A stretch of 43,612 nucleotides of DNA, from assembly GCA_035464675.1 (NCBI GenBank), contig DATHSA010000027.1:1-43612 (forward strand), given 5' to 3'. Each line of letters opens with the position of its first letter. Within the stretch, counting starts at the first letter, position 1. Positions 32,398 through 40,331 of the stretch are shown here, one piece after another. Origin of the DNA: JAUYIV01 sp035464675. Lineage in GTDB: Bacteria; Actinomycetota; Acidimicrobiia; Spongiisociales; UBA11373. The translations under genes and the position numbers were made by a program. The notes below the pieces were generated by a model. The model worked only from the letters and a program-made list of their open reading frames with translations. It searched no databases and had not been told where the DNA came from.

Positions 32398-32831
32398 GGC
32401 CGATCGAGGTATCCGTCCTCATTCCGGCGTCACCCTTCGAGGTGTGGGCGGAGGTGGAGCGCATCGAGGATCACCCGACCTGGATGGCCGATGCGGTCGG
32501 CGTGGAGTTCGAGTCGGCCACCAGGCGCGGCAAGGGCACCCGGATCTCGGTCCTCACCCGGATCGGGCCCTTTCGGACCACCGACGAGATGGAGTTCACC
32601 GACTGGGACCCGCCGCGGACCATGGGGGTGGCCCACCGGGGGCTGTTCACGGGCACCGGGAGATTCACCCTCGAAACGGAAGGCGATGGCACCAGGTTCA
32701 CCTGGACCGAAGAGATCCGCTTCCCGTGGTACCTCGGGGGCCCTGTCGGCGGTCTCGTCGCTCGACCGATACTCGCCAGGGTGTGGAAAGGCAACCTCCG
32801 ACGCCTCAGGGACCGGGTCAGCGGCCCTTGA
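32394..32831 (+). CDS. SRPBCC-family protein (polyketide cyclase/dehydrase-like)
   Basis: A 145-residue START-like protein. It starts MRPIEVSVLIPASPFEVWAE, a classic SRPBCC first strand and helix, followed by DHPTWMADAVGVEFE. The later GTGRFTLETEGDGTRFTWTEEI pattern is the usual antiparallel sheet of the fold, and the C-terminal helix ends VWKGNLRRLRDRV. The ATG overlaps the hydrolase-like stop by 4 bp, so the two are coupled and may act on the same lipid or small molecule, which is inference. Its 3' end overlaps the convergent enoyl-CoA hydratase gene by 14 bp. Confidence 0.82.
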   Translation: MRPIEVSVLIPASPFEVWAEVERIEDHPTWMADAVGVEFESATRRGKGTRISVLTRIGPFRTTDEMEFTDWDPPRTMGVAHRGLFTGTGRFTLETEGDGTRFTWTEEIRFPWYLGGPVGGLVARPILARVWKGNLRRLRDRVSGP

Positions 32832-33585
32832 AGTCTGGAGGCCGCTTGGCCAGGAAGGCGTCGACGCCTTCGGCCGCGTCGTCCGTCCGGAATGCCTTGC
32901 GGAACCCGTCGGCCTCCAGCGCAAGCGCATCCTCGAGGCGCATCGAAAAGCCGTCGTCGATGACCCGCTTGGCGATGGCCATTGCTGCGGTCGCTCCTGA
33001 GGCCAGCTCGTCGGCAAGGGCGCGCGCCGATTCTTCCAGCTGGTCGTCCGGCACCACGCGATCGGCCAGGCCCCATTCGAATGCGGTGGCGGCGTCGATC
33101 ATCCTGCCGGTGTAGACCATGTCGCGGGTTCGACCGACGCCGACGAGCCGGGCAAGCCGCTGGGTGCCGCCCGCGCCGGGGATCACACCGAGCTTGATCT
33201 CCGGCTGGCCAACCTTCGCCCCCTCGCCAAGGATTCTCAGGTCACAGGCCATGGACAGCTCGAGGCCACCCCCCAGGGCGTAGCCCCGCACCGCGGCGAT
33301 CACCGGCTTGGGCAGCGCGGTGATCCTCTGGAGGGCGTCACCGAGTACGGCGCCCAGGCCGGCGCCGCTTCCCCCGGTGTCCATCGCCGATTTGAACTCG
33401 GTGATGTCGGCGCCGGCGGCAAAGTGAGGGGCCCCGGTGACAACGACGGCGCGGATCTCGTCGGATGCGGCCTGTTCGAATGCAGAGACCAGGTCGGAGA
33501 TCAGGGCGTTGGAGAGCGCGTTGACCGGCGGCCTGTCGAGCGTGATGACGGCGACCGGGCCGTCGGACTCGAAGCGAACCAGCAT
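32818..33585 (-). CDS. Enoyl-CoA hydratase/isomerase family protein
   Basis: A 255-residue crotonase-fold enzyme, near the family's usual 260. The oxyanion-hole segments are FAAGADITEF and GYALGGGLELSMACD, and both catalytic Glu positions are kept, in GGGLELS and QPEIKLGVIPGAGGTQRL. This suits true 2-enoyl-CoA hydration in fatty-acid or amino-acid breakdown. AGAAGGA lies upstream of ATG 33585. The 3' end overlaps the convergent SRPBCC gene by 14 bp. Exact chain-length preference unknown. Confidence 0.9.
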   Translation of the reverse strand: MLVRFESDGPVAVITLDRPPVNALSNALISDLVSAFEQAASDEIRAVVVTGAPHFAAGADITEFKSAMDTGGSGAGLGAVLGDALQRITALPKPVIAAVRGYALGGGLELSMACDLRILGEGAKVGQPEIKLGVIPGAGGTQRLARLVGVGRTRDMVYTGRMIDAATAFEWGLADRVVPDDQLEESARALADELASGATAAMAIAKRVIDDGFSMRLEDALALEADGFRKAFRTDDAAEGVDAFLAKRPPDFKGR

Positions 33586-33626
33586 GGGGATCCTTCTGTG
33601 TGCTGCTGGGGATTGTGACCGCGATG

Positions 33627-34040
33627 TCAGCCGGAGTCGACTTCGAGCGGCGGCCCCAGCACGCGCGTGAGGAGGTCGACCATGGACTCCTCACTCCCTG
33701 TGTAGACGACGAGAACCCGGCCCTCGGCCCAGTAGTGCGGTGGGCCCGTCCAATCGATCGGCACGCCATGGACGGCGTATCCATCCATCGTCAATGCCGA
33801 CGAGTCCGTCTCACGGGCGGCGGCGTCCTCGTACTCGAAGATGCGGATCTCGCGCCCGTCCACCGCGACACGGGTCGGCCCGACCGCGAACGGAAAACCC
33901 GGCGCGGAGGCGATGGTCCGTACCACCGCACCCTCACGGGCCAGCCCGGCGCGAATGTCGTCGAGGTCGGTCACTCCTGGTTCCACGCACGCGCCGAACA
34001 CAAGCGCCACGACGAGGAGAAGCAGGCCGACTCGAGTCAT
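33627..34040 (-). CDS. Small lipoprotein of unknown function, 137 residues
   Basis: The protein has a lipoprotein signal peptide, MTRVGLLLLVVALVFGAC, with the lipobox Cys at residue 18, then a domain of about 115 residues with no family I recognise. The mature part has mixed strands (RVAVDGREIRIFEYEDAAA, EGRVLVVYTG) and ends near LLTRVLGPPLEVDSG. Its ATG overlaps the meaB stop by 4 bp, so it is co-translated with meaB although the two should act in different compartments. This seems to be compaction rather than a shared pathway. Confidence 0.72.
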   Translation of the reverse strand: MTRVGLLLLVVALVFGACVEPGVTDLDDIRAGLAREGAVVRTIASAPGFPFAVGPTRVAVDGREIRIFEYEDAAARETDSSALTMDGYAVHGVPIDWTGPPHYWAEGRVLVVYTGSEESMVDLLTRVLGPPLEVDSG

Positions 34041-34972
34041 GTGCCGGTGAGGCGGCGTGCCGCGGTCCATGGATCGAGATCTCCCGCCTCGACCGCCTCG
34101 ATGACCGCTCCGCCGGCAGCCGTCACCTCGGCGGCCCGAAGCCGAAGGGCCTCGACGAGAGCGGTCTCCAGCTCGGCCCGCCGGCGGCTGCGGCGCTGCT
34201 CGGCGAGGCCCTCTGCACCGAGGTGGGCGCGATGCGAGGCGATCGCCTCCCAGGTCTCCCTGATGCCAGAGCCCTTCGTCGCCACCGTCTGCACGATCGG
34301 GACCTCCCATTCGGTGTCCGGCCCGAGGGACAGCATCGTTCGCAGATCGGCGACGGCATCGTCGGCTCCGACCCGATCCGCTTTGTTCACCACGAATACG
34401 TCGCCGATCTCGAGGATCCCGGCCTTGGCGGCCTGGATGCCATCCCCCCAGCCCGGGGTGACCACGACGATCACGGTGTCGGCCGCTGCAGCGACCTCCA
34501 CCTCGTCCTGCCCGACGCCGACCGTCTCGATGATCACGTGAGGGAATCCGGCGGCCTCGAGGGCCAGGAGCGCCTTGGGCGCTGCCGCCGAGAGCCCGCC
34601 GAGGTGGCCCCGGCTCGCCATCGACCGAACGAAGACGCCGTCGTCGAGGACGTGGTCCTGCATGCGCACCCGGTCTCCGAGGACGGCTCCGCCGGAGAAC
34701 GGGCTGGTCGGGTCGACGGCGAGTACCGCCACGGGATCGCCGCCCTCGCGGATCACCCGGATCAGGGCGTCTGTGAGGGTGCTCTTCCCCGCGCCGGGTG
34801 CGCCGGTGATCCCGACGCGATGGGCAGGCACCGCTGCGGCAAACGCCAGGGAGAGCACCTCGTCATGGCCCGGGCGGCGGTCCTCGAGGATCGAGATCAG
34901 CCGGGCGAGCGCCCGACGATCACCCCGCGTGACGGCCTCGACGAGGGACTCGGGATCGCTGGCGACGGGCAC
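34037..34972 (-). CDS. meaB: Methylmalonyl-CoA mutase-associated GTPase
   Basis: A 311-residue MeaB/ArgK-type G3E-like GTPase. It guards B12-dependent acyl-CoA mutases by gating cofactor loading and release. The P-loop is GITGAPGAGKSTL, followed by LAVDPTSPFSGGAVLGDR, the switch region ETVGVGQDE, and the guanine-specificity motif VNKADR. A C-terminal helical dimerisation arm is present. No mutase is in the window. The GTG at 34972 has TACGCT 6 nt upstream. Its stop overlaps the lipoprotein start by 4 bp. Confidence 0.93.
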   Translation of the reverse strand: MPVASDPESLVEAVTRGDRRALARLISILEDRRPGHDEVLSLAFAAAVPAHRVGITGAPGAGKSTLTDALIRVIREGGDPVAVLAVDPTSPFSGGAVLGDRVRMQDHVLDDGVFVRSMASRGHLGGLSAAAPKALLALEAAGFPHVIIETVGVGQDEVEVAAAADTVIVVVTPGWGDGIQAAKAGILEIGDVFVVNKADRVGADDAVADLRTMLSLGPDTEWEVPIVQTVATKGSGIRETWEAIASHRAHLGAEGLAEQRRSRRRAELETALVEALRLRAAEVTAAGGAVIEAVEAGDLDPWTAARRLTGT

Positions 34973-34978
34973 GGGGGG

Positions 34979-34984
34979 AGCGTA
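34979..34984 (-). promoter_or_regulatory. -10-like TACGCT before meaB
   Basis: TACGCT on the minus strand lies 6 nt before GTG 34972. Confidence 0.4.
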
Positions 34985-34994
34985 ACCGTCGGCC

Positions 34995-35051
34995 GTCTCC
35001 CGACGCCGGACGCCCCGTCGAACTCTGGACGGGAGACGGGCGACGGGCGAC
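34995..35051. repeat. Heptamer blocks forming an inverted pair (GTCTCCC... and GGGAGAC GGGCGAC GGGCGAC)
   Basis: GTCTCCC GACGCCG GACGCCC occupies 34995-35015 and GGGAGAC GGGCGAC GGGCGAC occupies 35031-35051. The two blocks are partly complementary (CCGTCTCCCG against CGGGAGACGG), so the pair could form a stem. Confidence 0.6.
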
Positions 35052-35053
35052 TT

Positions 35054-35068
35054 CCGGGCGAAGCCCGG
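35054..35068. terminator. Hairpin directly after the Nfu stop codon
   Basis: CCGGGC-GAA-GCCCGG at 35054-35068 is a perfect 6-bp stem and 3-nt loop immediately after the minus-strand stop at 35069. No T-tract. Confidence 0.45.
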
Positions 35069-35335
35069 CTAGATCGCGTTGACCTCCATCACACCGGGGA
35101 CGCGATCGCGGAGAATCCGCTCGATGCCGGCGGTCAGGGTCATGGTGGACATGGGGCAGCCGCCGCACGCGCCGACCATCTGGAGGTTGACGGTGCCGCC
35201 ATCGACCCCGAGCAGGATGAGGTCGCCACCGTCGGCCTGGAGGGCCGGGCGGATGTACTCGAGCGTCTCGGAGAGCGCGTCGAGGTCGACCTGCGGTGAG
35301 GCCTCTTCGACGACGGCAGTGGTGTCCTCTGGCAT
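35069..35335 (-). CDS. NifU-like (Nfu-type) Fe-S cluster scaffold/carrier domain
   Basis: An 88-residue protein made of a single Nfu domain. It is expected to carry or deliver [4Fe-4S] clusters. The helix-strand start is LEYIRPALQADGGDLILLGVDGG, and the cluster Cys pair is in VGACGGCPMS (CxxC), followed by TMTLTAGIERILRDRVP. ATG 35335 has neither a clear Shine-Dalgarno nor a TANNNT box in the right place, unlike most genes here. It may work with the cysteine desulfurase at 30-31.1 kb. It stands alone; meaB begins 96 bp away on the same strand. Confidence 0.88.
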   Translation of the reverse strand: MPEDTTAVVEEASPQVDLDALSETLEYIRPALQADGGDLILLGVDGGTVNLQMVGACGGCPMSTMTLTAGIERILRDRVPGVMEVNAI

Positions 35336-35400
35336 GTGTTGAGTTCAACGGGATTTCGCGTAGTTCATTCCCGTGAGTGCGGGAGGGTAATCGGCAGCCA

Positions 35401-35421
35401 CCAGGAACCAGCAACCAGCAC
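35401..35421. repeat. Heptamer repeat (CCAGGAA CCAGCAA CCAGCAC)
   Basis: Three 7-bp units between murA (stop at 35446) and the Nfu gene. Different unit from the GGGCGAC type but the same 7-bp period. Confidence 0.6.
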
Positions 35422-35445
35422 GGCTCCGGACAGGCCGGCAGCCGG

Positions 35446-36702
35446 CTAATCGGTCTGTCGAACGATCTCGGCGCCCAACGCCTGGAGCTTCCGCTCGAAG
35501 TCGCTGTACCCGCGATCGATGTGCTGGGCGTCGGTCACGATCGTGTAGCCGTCGGCCCTCAATCCTGCCAGGACCAGGGCAGCCCCGGCGCGGATGTCGC
35601 AGGCATCGACCGGGCAGCCGCTGAGGGCGTGAACCCCGCGGATGATGACATGCTGGCCCTCCAGCTGGACGTCGGCACCGAGCCGGTTCAACTCGCCCAC
35701 ATACCGGAACCGCGCTGCGTAGATGTTCTCCGTGATCACCGAGGTCCCGTCTGCCACCGACAGGAGCGCCACCATCTGAGGGTGCATGTCGGTGTGGAAC
35801 CCGGGATAGGGCAGGGTGGCGAAGTCGACCGGCCGGGGTCGATCCGGACCCCGCAGAGTCACGAAGTCCGTGCCGGTCTCGTACTCGCATCCGGCGTCAC
35901 TCAGCTTGCGAAGCTCCATCCGTAGATGCTCGGGCACGCACTGGCGGACGGTCACCTCTCCCCCGGTGATGGCGGCGCCGACCAGATAGGTGCCGGCCTC
36001 CAACCGGTCGGGAACGGCACGGTGCGGGACGGGCGTCAGTGAGGGAACGCCATCGATCTCGATGGTCGACGTCCCCGCACCACGGATTCGGGCCCCCATG
36101 CGCGAGAGGAACTCGGCGAGATCCTGGATCTCCGGCTCCCGGGCGGCGTTGCCGATCGTGGTCGTCCCCTTTGCGAGCACTCCAGCCATGAGCAGGTTCT
36201 CGGTGGCCCCCACGCTCGGGAACTCGAGGTAGACGTCGGCGCCCTGTAGGCCGTCGGGTGCGGAGGCCTGGAGGACACCGTGAACGAGCTCGAACCGGGC
36301 GCCCATGGCTTCGAGTCCGTCGAGGTGCATGTCGATCGGGCGCGAACCGAAGTCGTCTCCGCCGGGCAGTGCGACCCGCGCCTCCCCTGTGCGGGCGAGG
36401 AGCGCGCCGAGCACGATGATCGAAGCCCGCATCCGCCGGACCAGGTCGATCGGCGCCTCCGGGAGCAGCTCCCCGGGCACCTCGACCTCCACGGTCGACC
36501 CGTCGAACCTGCACGACGCGCCGATGTGGCCGATGACGTCACACATGAGGCTGACGTCGACGATTCCGGGCACGTTCTCGATCCGGTGACTTCCCGGTGC
36601 CAGCAGCGTCGCCACGAGATGCTTGAGCACTGCGTTCTTGGCGCCGAGGACCGTGACCTCTCCCTCGAGACGTGCTCCTCCGGTGACGACGAATCGATCC
36701 AC
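35446..36702 (-). CDS. murA: UDP-N-acetylglucosamine 1-carboxyvinyltransferase
   Basis: A 418-residue MurA, first committed enzyme of peptidoglycan synthesis, using UDP-GlcNAc and PEP. It starts DRFVVTGGARLEGEV with Lys22 and Asn23 in GAKNAVL. The active-site loop is LPGGDDFGSRPIDMH, so the position of the usual catalytic Cys115 is Asp116. This is the same change as in Mycobacterium tuberculosis MurA, which makes it insensitive to fosfomycin. The C-terminal half has RAGAALVLAGLRADG and HIDRGY. GTG 36702 has TACAAT exactly 7 nt upstream. Divergent from rpiB across 60 bp. Confidence 0.96.
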   Translation of the reverse strand: MDRFVVTGGARLEGEVTVLGAKNAVLKHLVATLLAPGSHRIENVPGIVDVSLMCDVIGHIGASCRFDGSTVEVEVPGELLPEAPIDLVRRMRASIIVLGALLARTGEARVALPGGDDFGSRPIDMHLDGLEAMGARFELVHGVLQASAPDGLQGADVYLEFPSVGATENLLMAGVLAKGTTTIGNAAREPEIQDLAEFLSRMGARIRGAGTSTIEIDGVPSLTPVPHRAVPDRLEAGTYLVGAAITGGEVTVRQCVPEHLRMELRKLSDAGCEYETGTDFVTLRGPDRPRPVDFATLPYPGFHTDMHPQMVALLSVADGTSVITENIYAARFRYVGELNRLGADVQLEGQHVIIRGVHALSGCPVDACDIRAGAALVLAGLRADGYTIVTDAQHIDRGYSDFERKLQALGAEIVRQTD

Positions 36703-36709
36703 GGCGGCG

Positions 36710-36715
36710 ATTGTA
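36710..36715 (-). promoter_or_regulatory. -10-like TACAAT, leaderless-type promoter of murA
   Basis: TACAAT on the minus strand lies 7 nt before GTG 36702. Confidence 0.5.
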
Positions 36716-36750
36716 CGAAGCCGGCTCGGGGAAGCGACCGGCCGGATCAC

Positions 36751-36756
36751 TACCCT
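36751..36756 (+). promoter_or_regulatory. -10-like TACCCT, leaderless-type promoter of rpiB
   Basis: TACCCT lies 6 nt before ATG 36763; no Shine-Dalgarno. Confidence 0.5.
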
Positions 36757-36762
36757 GCCGCC

Positions 36763-37275
36763 ATGCGCATCGCCATTGCCGCCGACCATGCCGGGTATGA
36801 GCTGAAGGAGCATCTCGCCAAAGTGGTGGCAGGCGCCGGGCACGCCGTCACCGATCTGGGCACGCATTCGACCGACCCCGTCGACTATCCCGACTATGCC
36901 GCGGCCGTCGCCAAGGCCGTTCTCACCGGACGCGTCGAGCGGGGGATCGTCGTCTGTGGCTCGGGAGCAGGCGCAGCCGTCGCCGCCAACAAGGTGAAGG
37001 GAATCCGCGCCGCCGTCGCCCACGACACCTACACCGCCCACCAGTGCGTGGAGCACGACGACGTCAACGTGTTGGCATTGGGTAGCCGGGTCATCGGGCC
37101 CAACCTCGCCGAGGAACTGGCCCTCGCCTTCCTCGACGCCCGTTTCAGTGGAGCCGAACGCCACGCCCGCCGGGTGGCAAAGATCGCCGAGTTGGAGAGT
37201 CGGGAACCGATGCGTGGGCCGCCGGAGCCTGTGATCCGCCCGTTCGACGACGTCGACCGCCCGGGTGATCGCTAG
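36763..37275 (+). CDS. rpiB: Ribose-5-phosphate isomerase B
   Basis: A 170-residue RpiB/LacAB-family sugar isomerase that interconverts ribose-5-phosphate and ribulose-5-phosphate. The N-terminus is MRIAIAADHAGYELKEHL, the active-site segment is GIVVCGSGAGAAVAAN with the catalytic Cys, and the phosphate-binding His/Arg region is HDTYTAHQCVEHDDVNVLALGSRV. It is 10 to 15 residues longer than typical, with a Pro-rich tail after KIAELE. It diverges from murA. Confidence 0.95.
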   Translation: MRIAIAADHAGYELKEHLAKVVAGAGHAVTDLGTHSTDPVDYPDYAAAVAKAVLTGRVERGIVVCGSGAGAAVAANKVKGIRAAVAHDTYTAHQCVEHDDVNVLALGSRVIGPNLAEELALAFLDARFSGAERHARRVAKIAELESREPMRGPPEPVIRPFDDVDRPGDR

Positions 37276-37334
37276 GGCCACGCCCTCCGAGAACGGTCGC
37301 CCCGTCATCTTCCGGCCACTTCAGGTGCTTGGGC

Positions 37335-37355
37335 GGGCGACCGGCCACCGGCGAC
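37335..37355. repeat. Heptamer repeat (GGGCGAC CGGCCAC CGGCGAC)
   Basis: Three 7-bp units between rpiB and ppk1, 28 bp before the ppk1 -10-like box. Confidence 0.5.
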
Positions 37356-37382
37356 GGTCAGGCCGAAGGCATGACCGACCGA

Positions 37383-37388
37383 TACGAT
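37383..37388 (+). promoter_or_regulatory. -10-like TACGAT, leaderless-type promoter of ppk1
   Basis: TACGAT lies exactly 7 nt before GTG 37396. Confidence 0.5.
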
Positions 37389-37395
37389 CCCCACC

Positions 37396-39882
37396 GTGAA
37401 ATCCCCGTCCCGCTACTACAACCGCGAGCTGAGCGTCCTCGATTTTCAGGACCGGGTCCTTGCGCTCGCAGAGGATCCCAACCTGCCGTTGCTCGAGCGG
37501 GTGAAGTTCGTGGCCATCGTCGCCTCGAATCTCGACGAGTTCTTCCAGGTCCGTGTTGCCGGCCTCCGCGAACAGGTGGCGACCGGAGTCGAAGCGGTCA
37601 CTCCTGAAGCCCTCACCCCCCGCGAACAGCTCGATCTGATCCGTCCGCGGGTGGTCGCACTCGAGGCGCGACTCGAACGCCTCCTCGCCGGCCAGCTGCT
37701 ACCGGGGCTCGCCGACCACGGAGTGTTCATCGTCGGGTGGGACCGCCTGAAGAAGAAGCACCGGAAGGAGCTCGTGTCCCGCTACGAGCGTGAGATCTAC
37801 CCGATGCTGACCCCGCTCGCCGTCGACCCGCAGCACCCCTTCCCGTACATCTCGAACCTGTCGCTCAATCTCGCCGTGATGGTGAGGGACCCCGACACCA
37901 GACAGGATCAGTTTGCCCGCGTGAAGGTCCCCCCGCTGCTTCCCCGCCTGCTGCCGGTTGCCGATGGGACGGTTCTCGTGCCGGTCGAGCAGGTGCTCGC
38001 CTCCCAACTCGACACTCTCTTCCCCGGGAAGGAGGTCGTGAGCAGCCATCCCTTCCGGGTGACCCGGAGCGCCGATCAGGCGATCGAGGAGGACGAGGCC
38101 GAGGACCTGCTCGAAGCCATGGAGGAGCTCCTCCAGACCCGGCATCGATTCAGCCGCCTCGTGCGCCTCGTCGTGGATCACACCATGCCCGTCGACATCC
38201 TCGACCTGCTGATGACCGAGATGCGAATCGAGCCCTGGGAGGTCTACGTCAACGACGGCCTCCTCGCCCTCGCCGGCCTGAATGCCCTCCAGACTCTCCC
38301 GAGGCCCGACCTGAAGCTCGAGCCCTGGATGCCCACGACCCAGCCGATCCTCTCTCGCCGCCATCCGGGCGAGAGCGTCCTCGACCGACTCGACGAGCGA
38401 GACGTCTTGGTCCACCTGCCCTACGAGTCGTTCGGGACGTCGGTGGGTGCCTTCATCGCGTCCGCTGCCCGTGACCCTGACGTCGTGGCGATCAAGCAGA
38501 CCCTCTATCGAACCTCCGACCCCGACGACCCCGCCCTCGGCGGCGAGCAGTCGATCGTCCAATCCCTGATCGCAGCGGCGAGGCGCGGGAAGCAGGTGGT
38601 CGTGCTCGTCGAATTGAAGGCCCGCTTCGACGAAGAAGCCAACATCTCGTGGGCCCGCATCCTCGAGGAGGCGGGTGTCCACGTCGTCTACGGAGTCCCC
38701 GGCCTGAAGACGCATGCCAAGATCGCCCTGGTCGTTCGCCGCGAGGGCGATGGGCTCAAGCGCTACTCGCACATCGGCACGGGCAACTACAACCCGAAGA
38801 CAGCTCGCATCTATGAGGACCTCGGGCTCCTCACGGCGGACGACGACGTCGGCGCCGACCTCTCTGAGCTGTTCAACGTCCTCACCGGGTACGGGCAGAA
38901 GCGGGAGTACCGGAGAATCATCGTGGCTCCTCACGGCCTGCGTGACGCCATCGTCTCGCGCATCCGCGCTCAGGCGGCGCTGGGGCACGAGGGGAACATC
39001 GTCCTGAAGCTCAACCATGTCGTCGACCCGGGGATCATCGACGAGCTGTATGCGGCCTCCGCAGCCGGAACTCGCGTCGAGTTGATCGTCAGGGGGATCT
39101 GCTGTCTCCGGCCCGGGGTGCCCGGCCTGTCCGAGAACATCCGGGTGCGCTCGATCGTGGGACGGTACCTCGAGCACAGCCGAGTCCTCCGGTTCGGGTC
39201 CGGCGAAGACGCCGAGTACATCATCGGGTCGTCGGATCTCATGCCGCGCAACCTCGACGGGCGCGTCGAGGTGATCGTCCCGATCCACCATCCCCGCCTC
39301 CGCAGGCGCCTCGAGGAGCTCCTCCGCATCTGCCTTGCCGACGACCGGCTCGCCTGGGAGTTGAACGACGACTCGTGGAAGAGGACGTCGACGATTCTGG
39401 GGCTCGACGCCCACCGTCGGTTCCAGGCACTGGCCCTGGCTCGCTCCCAGGGCGCCGTGCCCGACCCGGGGCGTGCCCTGGAGGCCCCTCGCCCGGTGCT
39501 GGCCGCCGGCGGGATCGTCTCGCGGACCGATGAGGACGGGCGACGGATCCTCCTCGTCCATCGCCCTCGTTACGACGACTGGTCGTTCCCCAAGGGCAAG
39601 GTGGACGACGGCGAGACCGCGGCCGAGGCAGCGCTGCGGGAAGTCGCAGAGGAGACCGGCTACCAGGCCTCCCTCGGCGATCACGTGGGCGTCGTCGAGT
39701 ACCCCGATCGCACCGGGCGCCCCAAGATCGTCCACTACTGGGCGATGACCGTCGAGAACGGCGCGTTCGCGCCCAACGCCGAGGTCGACGAGATCGCCTG
39801 GCTCGACACCGGCTCAGCGCTGGATCGGCTGACGTACGAACGCGATCGGGCGGTGTTGCGCGCCGCAGGGGGAGCCTCATGA
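37396..39882 (+). CDS. ppk1: Polyphosphate kinase 1 fused to a C-terminal Nudix hydrolase
   Basis: 828 residues. Residues 1 to about 670 are a complete PPK1, which reversibly makes polyphosphate from ATP: N domain (YYNRELSVLDFQDRVL), H domain, and two phospholipase-D-like C domains with the autophosphorylated His in GLKTHAKIALV, the segment YSHIGTGNYNPKTARIYED, and a second His in GRYLEHSRVLRF. After a linker of about 30 residues, 701-828 form a Nudix domain: VLAAGGIVSR, FPKGKVDDGE, then AALREVAEETGY, matching GX5EX7REUXEEXGU. Nudix enzymes cut nucleoside diphosphate linkages. The frame is continuous with no stop between domains. The stop overlaps the phosphatase gene by 4 bp. Confidence 0.95.
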   Translation: MKSPSRYYNRELSVLDFQDRVLALAEDPNLPLLERVKFVAIVASNLDEFFQVRVAGLREQVATGVEAVTPEALTPREQLDLIRPRVVALEARLERLLAGQLLPGLADHGVFIVGWDRLKKKHRKELVSRYEREIYPMLTPLAVDPQHPFPYISNLSLNLAVMVRDPDTRQDQFARVKVPPLLPRLLPVADGTVLVPVEQVLASQLDTLFPGKEVVSSHPFRVTRSADQAIEEDEAEDLLEAMEELLQTRHRFSRLVRLVVDHTMPVDILDLLMTEMRIEPWEVYVNDGLLALAGLNALQTLPRPDLKLEPWMPTTQPILSRRHPGESVLDRLDERDVLVHLPYESFGTSVGAFIASAARDPDVVAIKQTLYRTSDPDDPALGGEQSIVQSLIAAARRGKQVVVLVELKARFDEEANISWARILEEAGVHVVYGVPGLKTHAKIALVVRREGDGLKRYSHIGTGNYNPKTARIYEDLGLLTADDDVGADLSELFNVLTGYGQKREYRRIIVAPHGLRDAIVSRIRAQAALGHEGNIVLKLNHVVDPGIIDELYAASAAGTRVELIVRGICCLRPGVPGLSENIRVRSIVGRYLEHSRVLRFGSGEDAEYIIGSSDLMPRNLDGRVEVIVPIHHPRLRRRLEELLRICLADDRLAWELNDDSWKRTSTILGLDAHRRFQALALARSQGAVPDPGRALEAPRPVLAAGGIVSRTDEDGRRILLVHRPRYDDWSFPKGKVDDGETAAEAALREVAEETGYQASLGDHVGVVEYPDRTGRPKIVHYWAMTVENGAFAPNAEVDEIAWLDTGSALDRLTYERDRAVLRAAGGAS

Positions 39883-40331
39883 TCTTCGTCGTGCGCCACG
39901 CCAAGGCGGGGAGCCGGTCAGAGTGGGATCGGCCCGACGAAGAGCGGCCCCTCAGCGGGCCGGGCCTCCTCCAGGCCAAGGCCCTGGCCGGAAGGCTCGC
40001 CGATGAGGGCGCGACCAGGGTGATCTCCAGCCCCTTTGTGAGGTGTGTCCAGACGGTCGAGCCACTCGCGGCCACGATCGGCGCAACCGTCGAGCTGTCC
40101 GACGATCTGGCTGAGGGAAACTCCGGCGATGGGGCGATGGCAATGGTCACCGGCTCGCCCTCGGGCACGGTGTTGTGCAGCCACGGCGACGTCCTCCAGG
40201 ATCTCGTCTGGCTGCTGGCGGCCTCCGGCGCTCCGGTCGATCCCCGAATCGCGTTTCAGAAGGGAGCCGTGCTCCGGCTGGAACGCGAGGGGGCTCGCGT
40301 CGCGTCTGCTCGCTACGACCCGCCGGCCTGA
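39879..40331 (+). CDS. SixA-like histidine phosphatase
   Basis: A 150-residue histidine-phosphatase (phosphoglycerate-mutase-like) protein of the short SixA type. The phosphohistidine motif is FVVRHAKAG (RHA in place of RHG), the second part is SSPFVRCVQT with an Arg, and the second His is in LCSHGDVLQDLV. The ATG overlaps the PPK1-Nudix stop by 4 bp. In mycobacterial MutT1 a histidine phosphatase of this type is the C-terminal domain after a Nudix domain; here it is a separate but coupled protein. Probable substrates are nucleotide or phosphoprotein phosphates. Its 3' end overlaps a convergent hydrolase by 19 bp. Confidence 0.9.
   Translation: MIFVVRHAKAGSRSEWDRPDEERPLSGPGLLQAKALAGRLADEGATRVISSPFVRCVQTVEPLAATIGATVELSDDLAEGNSGDGAMAMVTGSPSGTVLCSHGDVLQDLVWLLAASGAPVDPRIAFQKGAVLRLEREGARVASARYDPPA

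Noticed and set aside
39879..40331. Possibility that Nudix and phosphatase domains were one protein split by an error
   Set aside because: The phosphatase has its own ATG in a clean ATGA overlap, and the Nudix domain is complete and in frame with PPK1, so no frameshift is needed.
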